A DNA stretch of 64,000 bases from Paraburkholderia sp. DHOC27 (lineage in GTDB: Bacteria > Pseudomonadota > Gammaproteobacteria > Burkholderiales > Burkholderiaceae): contig NZ_QVQV01000001.1 of assembly GCF_003429005.1 (NCBI RefSeq), forward strand, positions 923,864 through 987,863, in the 5' to 3' direction. This document shows, piece after piece, positions 55,572 through 63,934 of the stretch. Both the position numbers and the translations under genes were made by a program. A model generated the notes under the pieces. That model worked only from the letters and a program-made list of their open reading frames with translations, ran no database searches and was not told the DNA's origin. The number at the start of each line of letters is the position of its first letter. Positions within the stretch are counted from its first letter, which is position 1.

Positions 55572-56579
55572 ATGAATCGCGTTATCAACAATCCGGATCA
55601 TGTTGTCGAAGATATGTTGCGCGGCCTGCTCGCCGCACATCCCGAACTGCGTGCATCGCCAGATAACCCGCGCGTCGTGTCGCACGTGAACGCGTCGCAG
55701 AAGGGGCGCGTGGGCATCGTCACCGGCGGCGGCTCGGGCCACGAACCGGCCTTCATCGGCTACGTTGGCCAGAACATGGTCGATGCGGTCGCAATTGGCG
55801 AGGTCTTCTCGTCGCCTACCGCCAAGTCATTCCTTGAAGCATTCAAGGCTGCGGATGGCGGCGCCGGTGTCGCGTGTCTATATGGCAACTACGCGGGCGA
55901 CAACATGAATGTGAAGATGGCGATCCGCATGGCGGAGCGCGAAGGCATTCGCGTGGTGCCGGTGGTCGCCAACGACGATGCGGCCTCGGCTCCGCCCGAA
56001 GAGATCGACAGGCGGCGTGGTGTCGCCGGCGAGATCGTCATGTGGAAAGTAGCCGGTGCGCGTGCCGCGCTCGGTGCGTCGCTCGACGAGGTGGTGGCCG
56101 CTGCGCGCCATGCCGTCGATTCGACCCGCTCGATTGGCATCGGCCTGTCTGCGTGCACGATTCCGGCGGTTGGAAAGGCCAACTTCACCATCAAGGATGG
56201 TGAGATGGAAGTGGGCATTGGCCACCACGGCGAACCCGGCATCCAGGTCCAGCAAACGGTGCCAGCCAAAGACATGGCGAAACTGATGCTCGACAAGCTG
56301 CTGACCGACCTGCCGTTCACGCGTGGCGACAAGGTTGCGCTGCTGCTGTCCGGGCTTGGCGCAACGCCGCTGATGGAGCAGTACATTTTGTACGGCGAAG
56401 TGGCGGGCTATCTGCACGAGGCGGGCATTGAAATCGGCTTTTCGCGCGTCGGCAATCTGTTCACCTCGCTCGAAATGATGGGCGTCACCGTCACGTTGAC
56501 GAAGCTGGATTCCGAACTGGCCGCGTGTCTCGCGCATCCTTGCCAAAGCATTGGCATCACCGTGGGAGAGGCATCGTGA
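55572..56579 (+). CDS. dhaK: DhaK, dihydroxyacetone kinase substrate-binding subunit
   Basis: A 335-residue protein like DhaK, which binds the ketose covalently through a histidine. That residue is probably His218 or His219 in GIGHHGEPGI, the place of E. coli His218; GGGSGHEPAFIGYVG and the NVKMA stretch are also typical. It would phosphorylate dihydroxyacetone, or a longer ketose such as erythrulose, together with DhaL. Overlaps dhaL by four bases (GTGA). ATG 55572 fits the family N-terminus. Confidence 0.93.
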   Translation: MNRVINNPDHVVEDMLRGLLAAHPELRASPDNPRVVSHVNASQKGRVGIVTGGGSGHEPAFIGYVGQNMVDAVAIGEVFSSPTAKSFLEAFKAADGGAGVACLYGNYAGDNMNVKMAIRMAEREGIRVVPVVANDDAASAPPEEIDRRRGVAGEIVMWKVAGARAALGASLDEVVAAARHAVDSTRSIGIGLSACTIPAVGKANFTIKDGEMEVGIGHHGEPGIQVQQTVPAKDMAKLMLDKLLTDLPFTRGDKVALLLSGLGATPLMEQYILYGEVAGYLHEAGIEIGFSRVGNLFTSLEMMGVTVTLTKLDSELAACLAHPCQSIGITVGEAS

Positions 56580-57304
56580 GCGACTCCGTAGCCGACTCGA
56601 TCGAGATGGCTGCCGCTGGCAGCGTCGTCGTCGAACTGATCACCGTTATCAAGGCAAACCGCCAATATCTGAGCGAGGTCGACGGCGCGATTGGCGACGG
56701 CGACCACGGCATCAACATGAGCAAGGGATTCTCCCAGTGCGGCGAGCGACTGGCGCAGCGCGGCGAGCTTCCGTCGCTGCCGGATGCGCTTGCCGATCTT
56801 TCTGAAGCGCTCATGGAAGGGATTGGCGGGTCGATGGGACCGCTATACGGCTCCTTTTTCCTCGATATGAGCGAGGTATTGTCGAAGCACGCCTTGCTCG
56901 ACAAGCATCTGTTTCACCGCGCGCTGGTGAGCGGGATCGATGCCGTGCAGACGATTGGCGATGCGAAGGTCGGGGACAAAACCTTGATCGACACCCTCGA
57001 TCCCGCACGTGCTGCATACGAGAAGGCGCTCGACCACGACGATTCGTTTCGGGCTTGCCTGAGCGCGATGATCGCGGGCGCTGAAGCCGGCATGAACTCT
57101 ACCCGCGAACTGCGCGCCCGCGTTGGTCGCGCCAGTCGTCTTGGCGACCGCTCGATCGGCGTACTCGACGCGGGCGCGTGTTCGTGTTTCCTGATCCTCC
57201 GCAGCATGGGCGAGACGCTGACGCTGCTGCTCGCTGGCGGAGCTGGTGGCGCCGGCGGCACTGGCGCGGGCGAACGGCAGCAGACGGAAGAGCAGCGCGG
57301 TTAG
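56576..57304 (+). CDS. dhaL: DhaL, dihydroxyacetone kinase nucleotide-binding subunit
   Basis: A 242-residue DhaL-type protein that holds ADP/ATP with two Mg ions through the Asp residues of GDGDHGINMSKG. GGSMGPLYGSFF and the DAGACSCFLILRSM stretch match the eight-helix barrel. GGGAGAG lies five bases before GTG 56576. No DhaM phosphotransferase gene is present in the window, so the phosphate donor is uncertain: ATP, or a DhaM encoded elsewhere. The C-terminus is a Gly/Ala-rich tail (GGAGGAGGTGAGE). Confidence 0.9.
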   Translation: MSDSVADSIEMAAAGSVVVELITVIKANRQYLSEVDGAIGDGDHGINMSKGFSQCGERLAQRGELPSLPDALADLSEALMEGIGGSMGPLYGSFFLDMSEVLSKHALLDKHLFHRALVSGIDAVQTIGDAKVGDKTLIDTLDPARAAYEKALDHDDSFRACLSAMIAGAEAGMNSTRELRARVGRASRLGDRSIGVLDAGACSCFLILRSMGETLTLLLAGGAGGAGGTGAGERQQTEEQRG

Positions 57305-57340
57305 TCACAGCGGTTACGAAAAAACGACCAGGAGACAACT

Positions 57341-58411
57341 ATGCAAGCCAGCAAACGTCAGTCGATCAAATATCTGATGAGTCTTCCGCTGCTCTCGCTC
57401 GCCTTCAATGTGCGTGCGGCACAGCCCAACGTCAGGATCGGTGTGGTCGTGCCGACACTCGATGCGCAGTTCTGGAACAACTATGTCAGCTTCATGAAGC
57501 AAGGTGCGAGCCAGTTGGGTGTCGACCTGACCGTGTTGAATGCAGACAACAAGCCGGACAAGATGCTTAGTAGTCTTGAGGACCTTGCCGCGCAGAAGGT
57601 AGACGGCATCATTTTCACACCGTACTGGGCGACGGCAGCGCCGGGACTCACGCTGGCCAAGAATGCGGACATCCCCGTGATCCTGACGGATTCCTATCCC
57701 GACTTCAGTCCGCAGACGGCGCGCTTTCCGAACTACATTGCATTCATCGGGCCGAGCGACGAAGAGGCGGGCTACCAGATGGCGCTCAAGCTTTTCGCGG
57801 CGGTGCCGCCTGGCGCGAACGGCAAGAAGGTCATCGGCGTGGTGAACGGCACCTCCGGCACGTCAGTGGCGATAGACCGGCGCAAGGGCCTGGGGCGCGC
57901 CTTGAAGGAGCATCCGGAAGTGACCGTGGCGGGTGAGGTCGACGGCAACTTCGTGCGTGACACCTCGCAGACTGCGTTCGAATCGCTCTACCAGGGCCAT
58001 CCGGATATCAAGGGCGTTTGGGCTGCCAACGGCGGTACGGCAACCGGCGTGATGGCTGCGCTGAAGAATGCGGGCAAGCAGCCAGGCAAGGACGTCTACG
58101 TCGTTGCAATGGACCTGAATCCGGAGAACGTCGAAGCCGTAAAGAGCGGCGAATTGCTGTTCGACATAGGCGGACACTGGTTGCAGGGAGGCTTTGCGCT
58201 GGTCATGTTGTTCGATCAGATCAAGGGCAAGCCGGTGAGCAAACAGGACGACACGATCAAGCTTCGCCTTTTGCCGCTTACGCGCAACCAGGTGCCGCAG
58301 TTCGAAAAGGATTTTCCAAACGGCGTGCCGGCCTACGATTTCCGCAAACACTCACGGTTCTACACGCCCAATGCGCCGGCGGCGTCGTTTGAAATGAAGT
58401 ACAGCACCTAA
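57341..58411 (+). CDS. Periplasmic sugar-binding protein 2
   Basis: A 356-residue binding protein of the same superfamily as that at 53699 but only distantly related. Signal peptide to about residue 25 (FNVRA-AQP). Lobe features: GVVVPTLDAQFWNNYVSF near residue 32, DGIIFTPYWATAAPG, VNGTSGTSVAIDRRKG. It starts a second importer set (binding protein, ATPase, permease) in the opposite gene order to the first. AGGAGAC lies before ATG 57341. Confidence 0.92.
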   Translation: MQASKRQSIKYLMSLPLLSLAFNVRAAQPNVRIGVVVPTLDAQFWNNYVSFMKQGASQLGVDLTVLNADNKPDKMLSSLEDLAAQKVDGIIFTPYWATAAPGLTLAKNADIPVILTDSYPDFSPQTARFPNYIAFIGPSDEEAGYQMALKLFAAVPPGANGKKVIGVVNGTSGTSVAIDRRKGLGRALKEHPEVTVAGEVDGNFVRDTSQTAFESLYQGHPDIKGVWAANGGTATGVMAALKNAGKQPGKDVYVVAMDLNPENVEAVKSGELLFDIGGHWLQGGFALVMLFDQIKGKPVSKQDDTIKLRLLPLTRNQVPQFEKDFPNGVPAYDFRKHSRFYTPNAPAASFEMKYST

Positions 58412-58451
58412 CCCTCTGATAACGCGCCGGCGAGCTTGACGGTAAATCTCG

Positions 58452-59930
58452 ATGACACTTTCAGCCAGGCATATCAACAAGCGGTTCGGCAATACGGTTG
58501 CGCTCCGAAACGTATCGATCGAACTGCAAGCGGGTGAAGTGCATGCATTGGTTGGCGAAAATGGTGCTGGCAAATCGACACTGCTGAAAATCCTTGCAGG
58601 CGCCGAGCAGCCCGACGACGGCAGCATGCAGTTGGCCAACCAACGTTACGCACCGCTCGACACGCGCGAAGCTGAGGGCCACGGGGTTGCGCTCGTGCAT
58701 CAGGAAATCACCATCAACCCGTCGTTGACGGTCGCGGAAAACGTCTTCATCGACCGGCTCGGCGATTTCTCGCGGCATGGCTTCCTGCGGCGCAAGACGC
58801 TCGAACGTGCGGCGCAGGAAGTACTCGAGAGTTTCGACGCCGGCATATCGGTTTCGTCGCAACTCGACCGGCTCGATCTCGGGGAGTGGAAATGCATTGA
58901 GATTGCCCGCGCGCTTTCGCGTGCACCGCGCATCCTGTTTCTCGACGAAGCGACCGCTTTTCTCGGTCATAGGGAAGTCGACGCCCTGCTGAAAGCGATT
59001 CACGCGTTGAAAGAGCGAGGACTCTCCGTGGCGTTCGTGTCACATCATCTGAGCGAAGTGACCGACGTTGCCGACCGCCTAACGATCCTCAAGGACGGCG
59101 GCAACGCCGGCGATGCGAGCGTGGCCGACATCTCACCGGCCGAGATCCATGCACGCATGGTGGGTCGTGATATCTCGGGTCATGTGTTTCCGCCCAAAGC
59201 GGCACGAGCACCGGCTAACCCGGTATTTACTGCCGCGGACGTCACCGTCCCGGGCCGGCTGGAGCACGTGCGCATCGACGTGCGCGGCGGTGAAATTGTC
59301 GGCATTGCCGGACTCAAGGGGAGCGGCGGTGAAGCGTTGCTGGAGCTTGCAATGGGTTTGCTGGCCCCGCGGCACGGCACTCTTGCGTTGGGCGGCGACG
59401 CTTATGCGCCGAAAGCTCCAGACGCGGCATGGCGCGCCGGCGTTGCCTACGTACCGGGTGATCGCACGGGGGAAGGGCTGATCACCGATTTCAGCGTGCT
59501 GGACAACCTGGTCATGGCGCAGCCGCCGCAGCGCCTCGCCTTCTTCGAGAGATCCAAAGCGCACCAAAGCGCGACGGAGCTCTCGGCGCGCTTGATGATC
59601 AAGGCCGCCAACCCCGACGTCGCGTGCAGGACCTTGAGTGGCGGCAATCTGCAAAAGGTGGTGCTCGCCAAGTGCCTGCACGTGAAACCGCGTTTGTTGC
59701 TGCTTAACAACCCGACGCGCGGGGTGGACATCGGCGCGCGCATCGAAATTTACCGGGCGATCCGTGGGCTGGCCGACGAAGGCGTGGCGGTCTTGCTCGT
59801 CAGCGACGATCTGCCCGAACTGATTGGTCTGTCGGACCGGCTCGCCGTGATGCGCAGCGGCAGTATCGAACATATCTTCGCGGCGGACGAGAAGCCAGAT
59901 GAGTCCGCCGTCATCCGCTTCATGACCTGA
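58452..59930 (+). CDS. Sugar ABC transporter ATPase 2 with altered second Walker B
   Basis: A 492-residue double ATPase, the same length as ATPase 1. Domain 1: GENGAGKST, but the signature is weak (LDLGEWKCIEIARA) and Walker B is LFLDEATAFL. Domain 2: GLKGSGGEA in place of a P-loop, LSGGNLQKVVLAKC, and LLLLNNPTRGVDI, in which the Asp-Glu pair has become Asn-Asn (residues 419-420). Domain 2 is therefore probably unable to hydrolyse ATP, and domain 1 must carry the catalytic cycle. Seven bases separate it from the permease. Confidence 0.92.
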   Translation: MTLSARHINKRFGNTVALRNVSIELQAGEVHALVGENGAGKSTLLKILAGAEQPDDGSMQLANQRYAPLDTREAEGHGVALVHQEITINPSLTVAENVFIDRLGDFSRHGFLRRKTLERAAQEVLESFDAGISVSSQLDRLDLGEWKCIEIARALSRAPRILFLDEATAFLGHREVDALLKAIHALKERGLSVAFVSHHLSEVTDVADRLTILKDGGNAGDASVADISPAEIHARMVGRDISGHVFPPKAARAPANPVFTAADVTVPGRLEHVRIDVRGGEIVGIAGLKGSGGEALLELAMGLLAPRHGTLALGGDAYAPKAPDAAWRAGVAYVPGDRTGEGLITDFSVLDNLVMAQPPQRLAFFERSKAHQSATELSARLMIKAANPDVACRTLSGGNLQKVVLAKCLHVKPRLLLLNNPTRGVDIGARIEIYRAIRGLADEGVAVLLVSDDLPELIGLSDRLAVMRSGSIEHIFAADEKPDESAVIRFMT

Positions 59931-59937
59931 GACGACC

Positions 59938-60948
59938 ATGACCCGCCTGTCGTTTGCCACTCTAGCCAACCGGCGTAAAAAGCCGTCCAGTTCCGCGCGC
60001 GATACGCTGTTGTCACGGCGTCCCGAAACGATGCGGCGAATCTTTCCAGTACTCCTGCTGATCGTGCTGTGTGTCGCGTTCTCGCTCAGTTCGCCACGTT
60101 TCCTGACCACCGGCAACGGTCTGATCGTGCTGCAACAGGCGGTGGTGCTGGCTGTCGCCGCGCTCGGCATGACGTTTGTCGTGATCGCCGGATCGATCGA
60201 CTTGTCGGTCGGCTCGATCGTCGCAGTTTCGGCGCTGACCGCGGCGATGACGTCGAACGCTCTGGGCGTATTCGCTATCGTCCCGGCTGCACTGGTTGGA
60301 CTGTTATGCGGCTTCATCAACGGCGTGGTGGTGGCCAAGGGCATGGTGCCGTCGTTCATCGTCACGCTCGGCACGATGGTCGTCTACCGCGGCATCGTGC
60401 TCTATTTCACGCGCGGTGCGCCGGTTTCGATCGAAAGCGAAAGCTTTCTCGACTTCTACTCGGGCCGTTTTGCCGGCGTGCCTGACTCGGTATGGATCGC
60501 AGTGGTGGTGGTGGTGCTCGGCTGGACTGCGCTGCGCTTCACGGTGTTTGCCCGCGAACTCAAGGCGACCGGCGGCGGCGAGCGCGTTGCGCGCCTGACG
60601 GGCATCCGTGTCGATCGCGTCAAGCTTCTGATGTTCTCATTGCTGGGTCTGTTGTGTGGAATTGCCGGTCTGCTGCAGAGCGCGCGTGCGATGGCAGCGA
60701 CTTCGCAACTCGGCGAAGGACTCGAACTCGATGTGATCGCTGCCGTGGTGGTGGGCGGCACGCCGCTTACGGGTGGGATCGGCAGCGTGCAGGGCACCAT
60801 CCTCGGCGTGCTGATCATCACGATTCTCTCGAACGGCATGAACATGGGCGGGGTGGACCCTTATCTGCAGAACATCGTCAAGGGCGTGGTCCTGATCGCC
60901 GCTGTGTTCGTGACGATCGACCGAAAGAAGATCGGCATTATCAAATAG
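59938..60948 (+). CDS. Sugar ABC transporter permease 2
   Basis: A 336-residue RbsC-type permease with about nine or ten helices. Family features: TFVVIAGSIDLSVGSIVAVSAL near residue 80 and AVVVGGTPLTGGIGSVQGT near 265. The first 40 residues are basic and polar. It completes the second importer. A 277-bp gap with a half-conserved palindrome follows before the isomerase gene. Confidence 0.93.
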   Translation: MTRLSFATLANRRKKPSSSARDTLLSRRPETMRRIFPVLLLIVLCVAFSLSSPRFLTTGNGLIVLQQAVVLAVAALGMTFVVIAGSIDLSVGSIVAVSALTAAMTSNALGVFAIVPAALVGLLCGFINGVVVAKGMVPSFIVTLGTMVVYRGIVLYFTRGAPVSIESESFLDFYSGRFAGVPDSVWIAVVVVVLGWTALRFTVFARELKATGGGERVARLTGIRVDRVKLLMFSLLGLLCGIAGLLQSARAMAATSQLGEGLELDVIAAVVVGGTPLTGGIGSVQGTILGVLIITILSNGMNMGGVDPYLQNIVKGVVLIAAVFVTIDRKKIGIIK

Positions 60949-61020
60949 GCGGCGACGGACTCACGCAGGAGCGCCAGGCACTCGTTCGCCTCAGTGGCTC
61001 CAAATTCGCGATATCATTTG

Positions 61021-61034
61021 TTTACATTCGATCA
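61021..61034. promoter_or_regulatory. Single weak operator-like site D
   Basis: TTTACATTCGATCA agrees at 11 of 14 positions with TGTACATATGATCA at 61181. No partner at 18 bp is seen. It could be an auxiliary site or chance. Confidence 0.3.
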
Positions 61035-61180
61035 TTTTATCTATGCATCGTGGCCATTGTATTGCGCTTCAACGTAAGAATATACGGAAATGCTGACTAA
61101 TGTACGTGAAAAATACTCTATTGTGCATAATAAAGTGCACATTTAAGAGGGAAGACGGAAAGGTTTTCGGCTATTCGTTT

Positions 61181-61212
61181 TGTACATATGATCATTAGTG
61201 AGCAAAATTGCA
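61181..61212. promoter_or_regulatory. Tandem operator pair C before the isomerase gene
   Basis: TGTACATATGATCA (61181-61194) followed exactly 18 bp later by TGAGCAAAATTGCA (61199-61212), the latter beginning TGAGCAAA as in pair B. It lies 13-45 bp before the isomerase ATG, so the isomerase and sorC-type regulator genes probably have their own controlled promoter. An upstream GTGCA-N8-TGCAC repeat lies at 61123-61140. Confidence 0.6.
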
Positions 61213-61225
61213 CTGGAGTTAGTCA

Positions 61226-61717
61226 ATGAAAATTGCGATTGGTAGCGACGAAGCCGCTTACGAAATGAAGGAGATGCTCCTCGAGCATCTGCGCGAGCGG
61301 GGTGTCGACGTCACGGACTTCGGAACCTATAATGCGCAGCCGGTTATCTATCCAGAGATCGCTTTCACTGTGGCCGAACGCGTGGTTGCGGGAGAATATC
61401 GGCGGGCCATACTCTTATGCGGCACGGGCATTGGTATGGCGATCTCAGCGAACAAGGTGCCAGGCATTCGTGCTGCGCAGTGTCACGATACGTATTCTGC
61501 CGAACGGGCCAGCCGGAGTAACGATGCCCAGATCATTACGATCGGCGCGCGTGTAGTGGGTCCGGAGCTGGCCAAGTCCATCGTTGACACCTTTCTTGCC
61601 GCGGAATTCGACGGCGGCCGGTCAGAGCCCAAGGTTCGGCGGATTGAAAAATACGAAACCGATCTACAGGCGAAGAATGATGCGGAAGATCTTGCCAAAA
61701 GCCACCTTCCGCGCTGA
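61226..61717 (+). CDS. RpiB/LacAB-family sugar-phosphate isomerase
   Basis: A 163-residue isomerase. The active-site Cys65 lies in CGTGIGMAISANKVPGIRAA, and the phosphate-binding GSDEAAYEMK opens the chain. The usual HNDAN motif reads SNDAQ, so the His is replaced by Ser. Relatives convert ribose-5-P/ribulose-5-P, or in tetritol catabolism erythrulose phosphates to erythrose-4-P. In this operon it would act on the product of DhaK/DhaL. Confidence 0.9.
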   Translation: MKIAIGSDEAAYEMKEMLLEHLRERGVDVTDFGTYNAQPVIYPEIAFTVAERVVAGEYRRAILLCGTGIGMAISANKVPGIRAAQCHDTYSAERASRSNDAQIITIGARVVGPELAKSIVDTFLAAEFDGGRSEPKVRRIEKYETDLQAKNDAEDLAKSHLPR

Positions 61718-61795
61718 CGTCCAAAGCTGGGGGGTGGGGCGCCCGCGAAGATCTGGTGCGACGGTGGGCAAGTATTCAACGAAAAGGACTGCCTG

Positions 61796-62782
61796 ATGGA
61801 AACCGACGAACTCACTCGCCTCGCTACGCTGTACTACGTCGACGGGCTCACGCAGGAAGACATATCGAGGACCTTTTCGATCTCGCGCGCCAAAGTGGGA
61901 CGCCTGCTCAAGCGCGCGCAGGAAGAAGGCATCGTCGAAATCCGTGTGCGCCATCATCCGCGCGATACCAGCGAACTCGAACACGAACTGATTGCGCGTT
62001 TCGGTCTGCAGCGTGCCATCGTCTCGATCAACCACAAAGATCAGGACAAACAGCGCGAGTTGCTGGCTGGACTGGTGGCGAGCCACCTGGACCGCGTATT
62101 GACGGACGGCATGATCGTCGCCGTCGGGATGGGCCGCAATATCAGCGCAATTTCCGAGCACGCAGTCTCTTCAATGCAGCGGTCGTGCCGATTCGTTTGT
62201 GCTATTGGCGGGGCGTATCGCGGGGGCGAGGCGATGAATGCCGATCATATCTGCCGGCGCCTCGCGTCCCGGTTCGGCGGCGAAAGCGAAACCCTTTATG
62301 CCCCAGCGCTGATGGTGGATCCGCAATTGCGCGCCGCGCTGTTGCAGAACGACACGGTCAGGCACACGCTCGATCACGCGAGGCGTGCGCAAATTGCGTT
62401 GATTGGCATCGGCGATATCAACGAAGACAGCAACATGGTGCGCATGGGATGGTTCACGCCCGCCGAAATCGCGGCGGCAAGGCAACTTGGCGCCATTGGC
62501 GACATGATGGGCTACGACTTTATCGACATTGACGGAAAGCCTGCGGACACACCGTTCGCCGACAGGGTGATCGGGCTCTCGTTCGAAGATCTGGTGCGCA
62601 TTCCCAACGTCGTGGCGGTGGCGAGCGAAATCACGAAGACCACTGCGACGCTCGGCGCGCTGCGTACCGGCGCCATCAACACGCTCGCCACGACTGAAGC
62701 GATCGCGCAGTCAGTGTTGAGTCTGGACGAGGCGACTCGGGCCCGGCAAGGTGACGGCGCTACCACGGTGATCGGCCCCTGA
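61796..62782 (+). CDS. SorC/DeoR-type sugar-responsive transcriptional regulator
   Basis: A 328-residue SorC-family regulator. The N-terminal helix-turn-helix (LTQEDISRTFSISRAKVGRLLKRA, residues 15-38) is followed by a sugar-phosphate-binding domain like that of LsrR and EryD, with the typical VAVGMGRNISAISEH stretch near residue 105. Such proteins bind phosphorylated sugars and repress the catabolic operon. It is the likely ligand of the tandem palindromes at 50964, 51156 and 61181. The last gene of the polyol cluster. Confidence 0.92.
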   Translation: METDELTRLATLYYVDGLTQEDISRTFSISRAKVGRLLKRAQEEGIVEIRVRHHPRDTSELEHELIARFGLQRAIVSINHKDQDKQRELLAGLVASHLDRVLTDGMIVAVGMGRNISAISEHAVSSMQRSCRFVCAIGGAYRGGEAMNADHICRRLASRFGGESETLYAPALMVDPQLRAALLQNDTVRHTLDHARRAQIALIGIGDINEDSNMVRMGWFTPAEIAAARQLGAIGDMMGYDFIDIDGKPADTPFADRVIGLSFEDLVRIPNVVAVASEITKTTATLGALRTGAINTLATTEAIAQSVLSLDEATRARQGDGATTVIGP

Positions 62783-62875
62783 GAGCCTGACGCGGTTCTC
62801 GAGACGCGGGCAACTTTAACAAGCGCGACGAATAGCACCGTCCGGGCGAGTCGGCCAGCCGATGGCCAACGTCAC

Positions 62876-63922
62876 TTACGGGCACACGCCCGTGGTATCG
62901 CGGCGTACCAGTTGAATGGGCATGACGTCGTGGACCGGAGGTCCCATTCCCCCCGCTCTGATGCGCTCCACGAGCCGGCGTGCGGCCGTTCGCGCCATCG
63001 CTTCAACAGGCTGCCGGATGGATGTCAGGCCGACCAGTGGCGAGCCTGCCAGCGGCATGTCGTCAAAGCCGATAATCGAAAGCCGCTCCGGCACCGCAAT
63101 GCCCTGCCGTTTTGCTGCTTCAAGCACACCGAGCGCGATCGTGTCATTGCCTGCGACGATGCCCGTCACGCGGTTCTCGTCGCCGAGCATCGCAATAGCG
63201 CTGGAATACCCGGCTTCACTGGTGTAATCACAAGAAATCAGCGGTACTGAAGTTGACGGTATGCCAGCTCCTTCCAGCCACTGCATGGCTCCTTTGACGC
63301 GATCCCTGCTTGTCGACGTATTCTGCGGACCCATTACAAGCCCGATGCGACGATGCCCGAGTTGGTAGAGATGCTCGGCTGCGAGCGCACCGGCGTGGAC
63401 GTTGTCGATCTCTACCGTGTCGACTCTCACGTTATCGACAGACCGGACGACGAGTACGAGGGGAATGCCTCGTCTTTGCATCTCCGCCACGACCGGTGAA
63501 TCCAGTGTCGCGGTCGCGAAGATCATGCCGTCGAGATAACCGTCGATCAAAGGCCGAAACGCGAGCAGATTTCCAGACTCGTTCATCGAGTCGATCATCA
63601 ACGTGATCTGGTAATCAAACTCCTGCAATGCGTCGTGTAGATGCGTCAGCAGCAGGGTCATAAACCGGTTGTGCAACGCACCGACGACCACGCCGATCAG
63701 CTTCGTTGCCGACTTGCGCGTGGAGCGACCCTGGGACGGAATCCTGTAGCCCATTTCGGCCGCGACCGCCTGCACGGCACTACGGGTTTCGCTACTGATG
63801 GCGGGGTGTCCCGCGAGGGAACGGGACACAGTCGACACCGAGATGCCAAGGCGCTCGGCGACATCTTCAAGCCGAACCTTGGTCGCCTTTGACCGACCAT
63901 TCGAACGCGCACTAGTTTGCAT
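62876..63922 (-). CDS. LacI-family transcriptional regulator
   Basis: A 348-residue repressor. The helix-turn-helix (VRLEDVAERLGISVSTVSRSLAGHPAIS) starts at about residue 17 after a basic tail, and a periplasmic-binding-protein-like effector domain follows. It faces the SorC gene and may control the same or a neighbouring sugar pathway outside the window. Immediately upstream is a direct repeat TTTGCATA-AA-TTTGCATA (63917-63934). No operator for it was found in the window by eye. Confidence 0.9.
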   Translation of the reverse strand: MQTSARSNGRSKATKVRLEDVAERLGISVSTVSRSLAGHPAISSETRSAVQAVAAEMGYRIPSQGRSTRKSATKLIGVVVGALHNRFMTLLLTHLHDALQEFDYQITLMIDSMNESGNLLAFRPLIDGYLDGMIFATATLDSPVVAEMQRRGIPLVLVVRSVDNVRVDTVEIDNVHAGALAAEHLYQLGHRRIGLVMGPQNTSTSRDRVKGAMQWLEGAGIPSTSVPLISCDYTSEAGYSSAIAMLGDENRVTGIVAGNDTIALGVLEAAKRQGIAVPERLSIIGFDDMPLAGSPLVGLTSIRQPVEAMARTAARRLVERIRAGGMGPPVHDVMPIQLVRRDTTGVCP

Positions 63923-63934
63923 AAATTTGCATAG
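63917..63934. repeat. Direct repeat at the lacI-type start
   Basis: TTTGCATA twice with two bases between, one helical turn apart, overlapping the start codon of the LacI-type gene. It may be part of an autoregulatory site; the sequence alone does not prove it. Confidence 0.3.
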
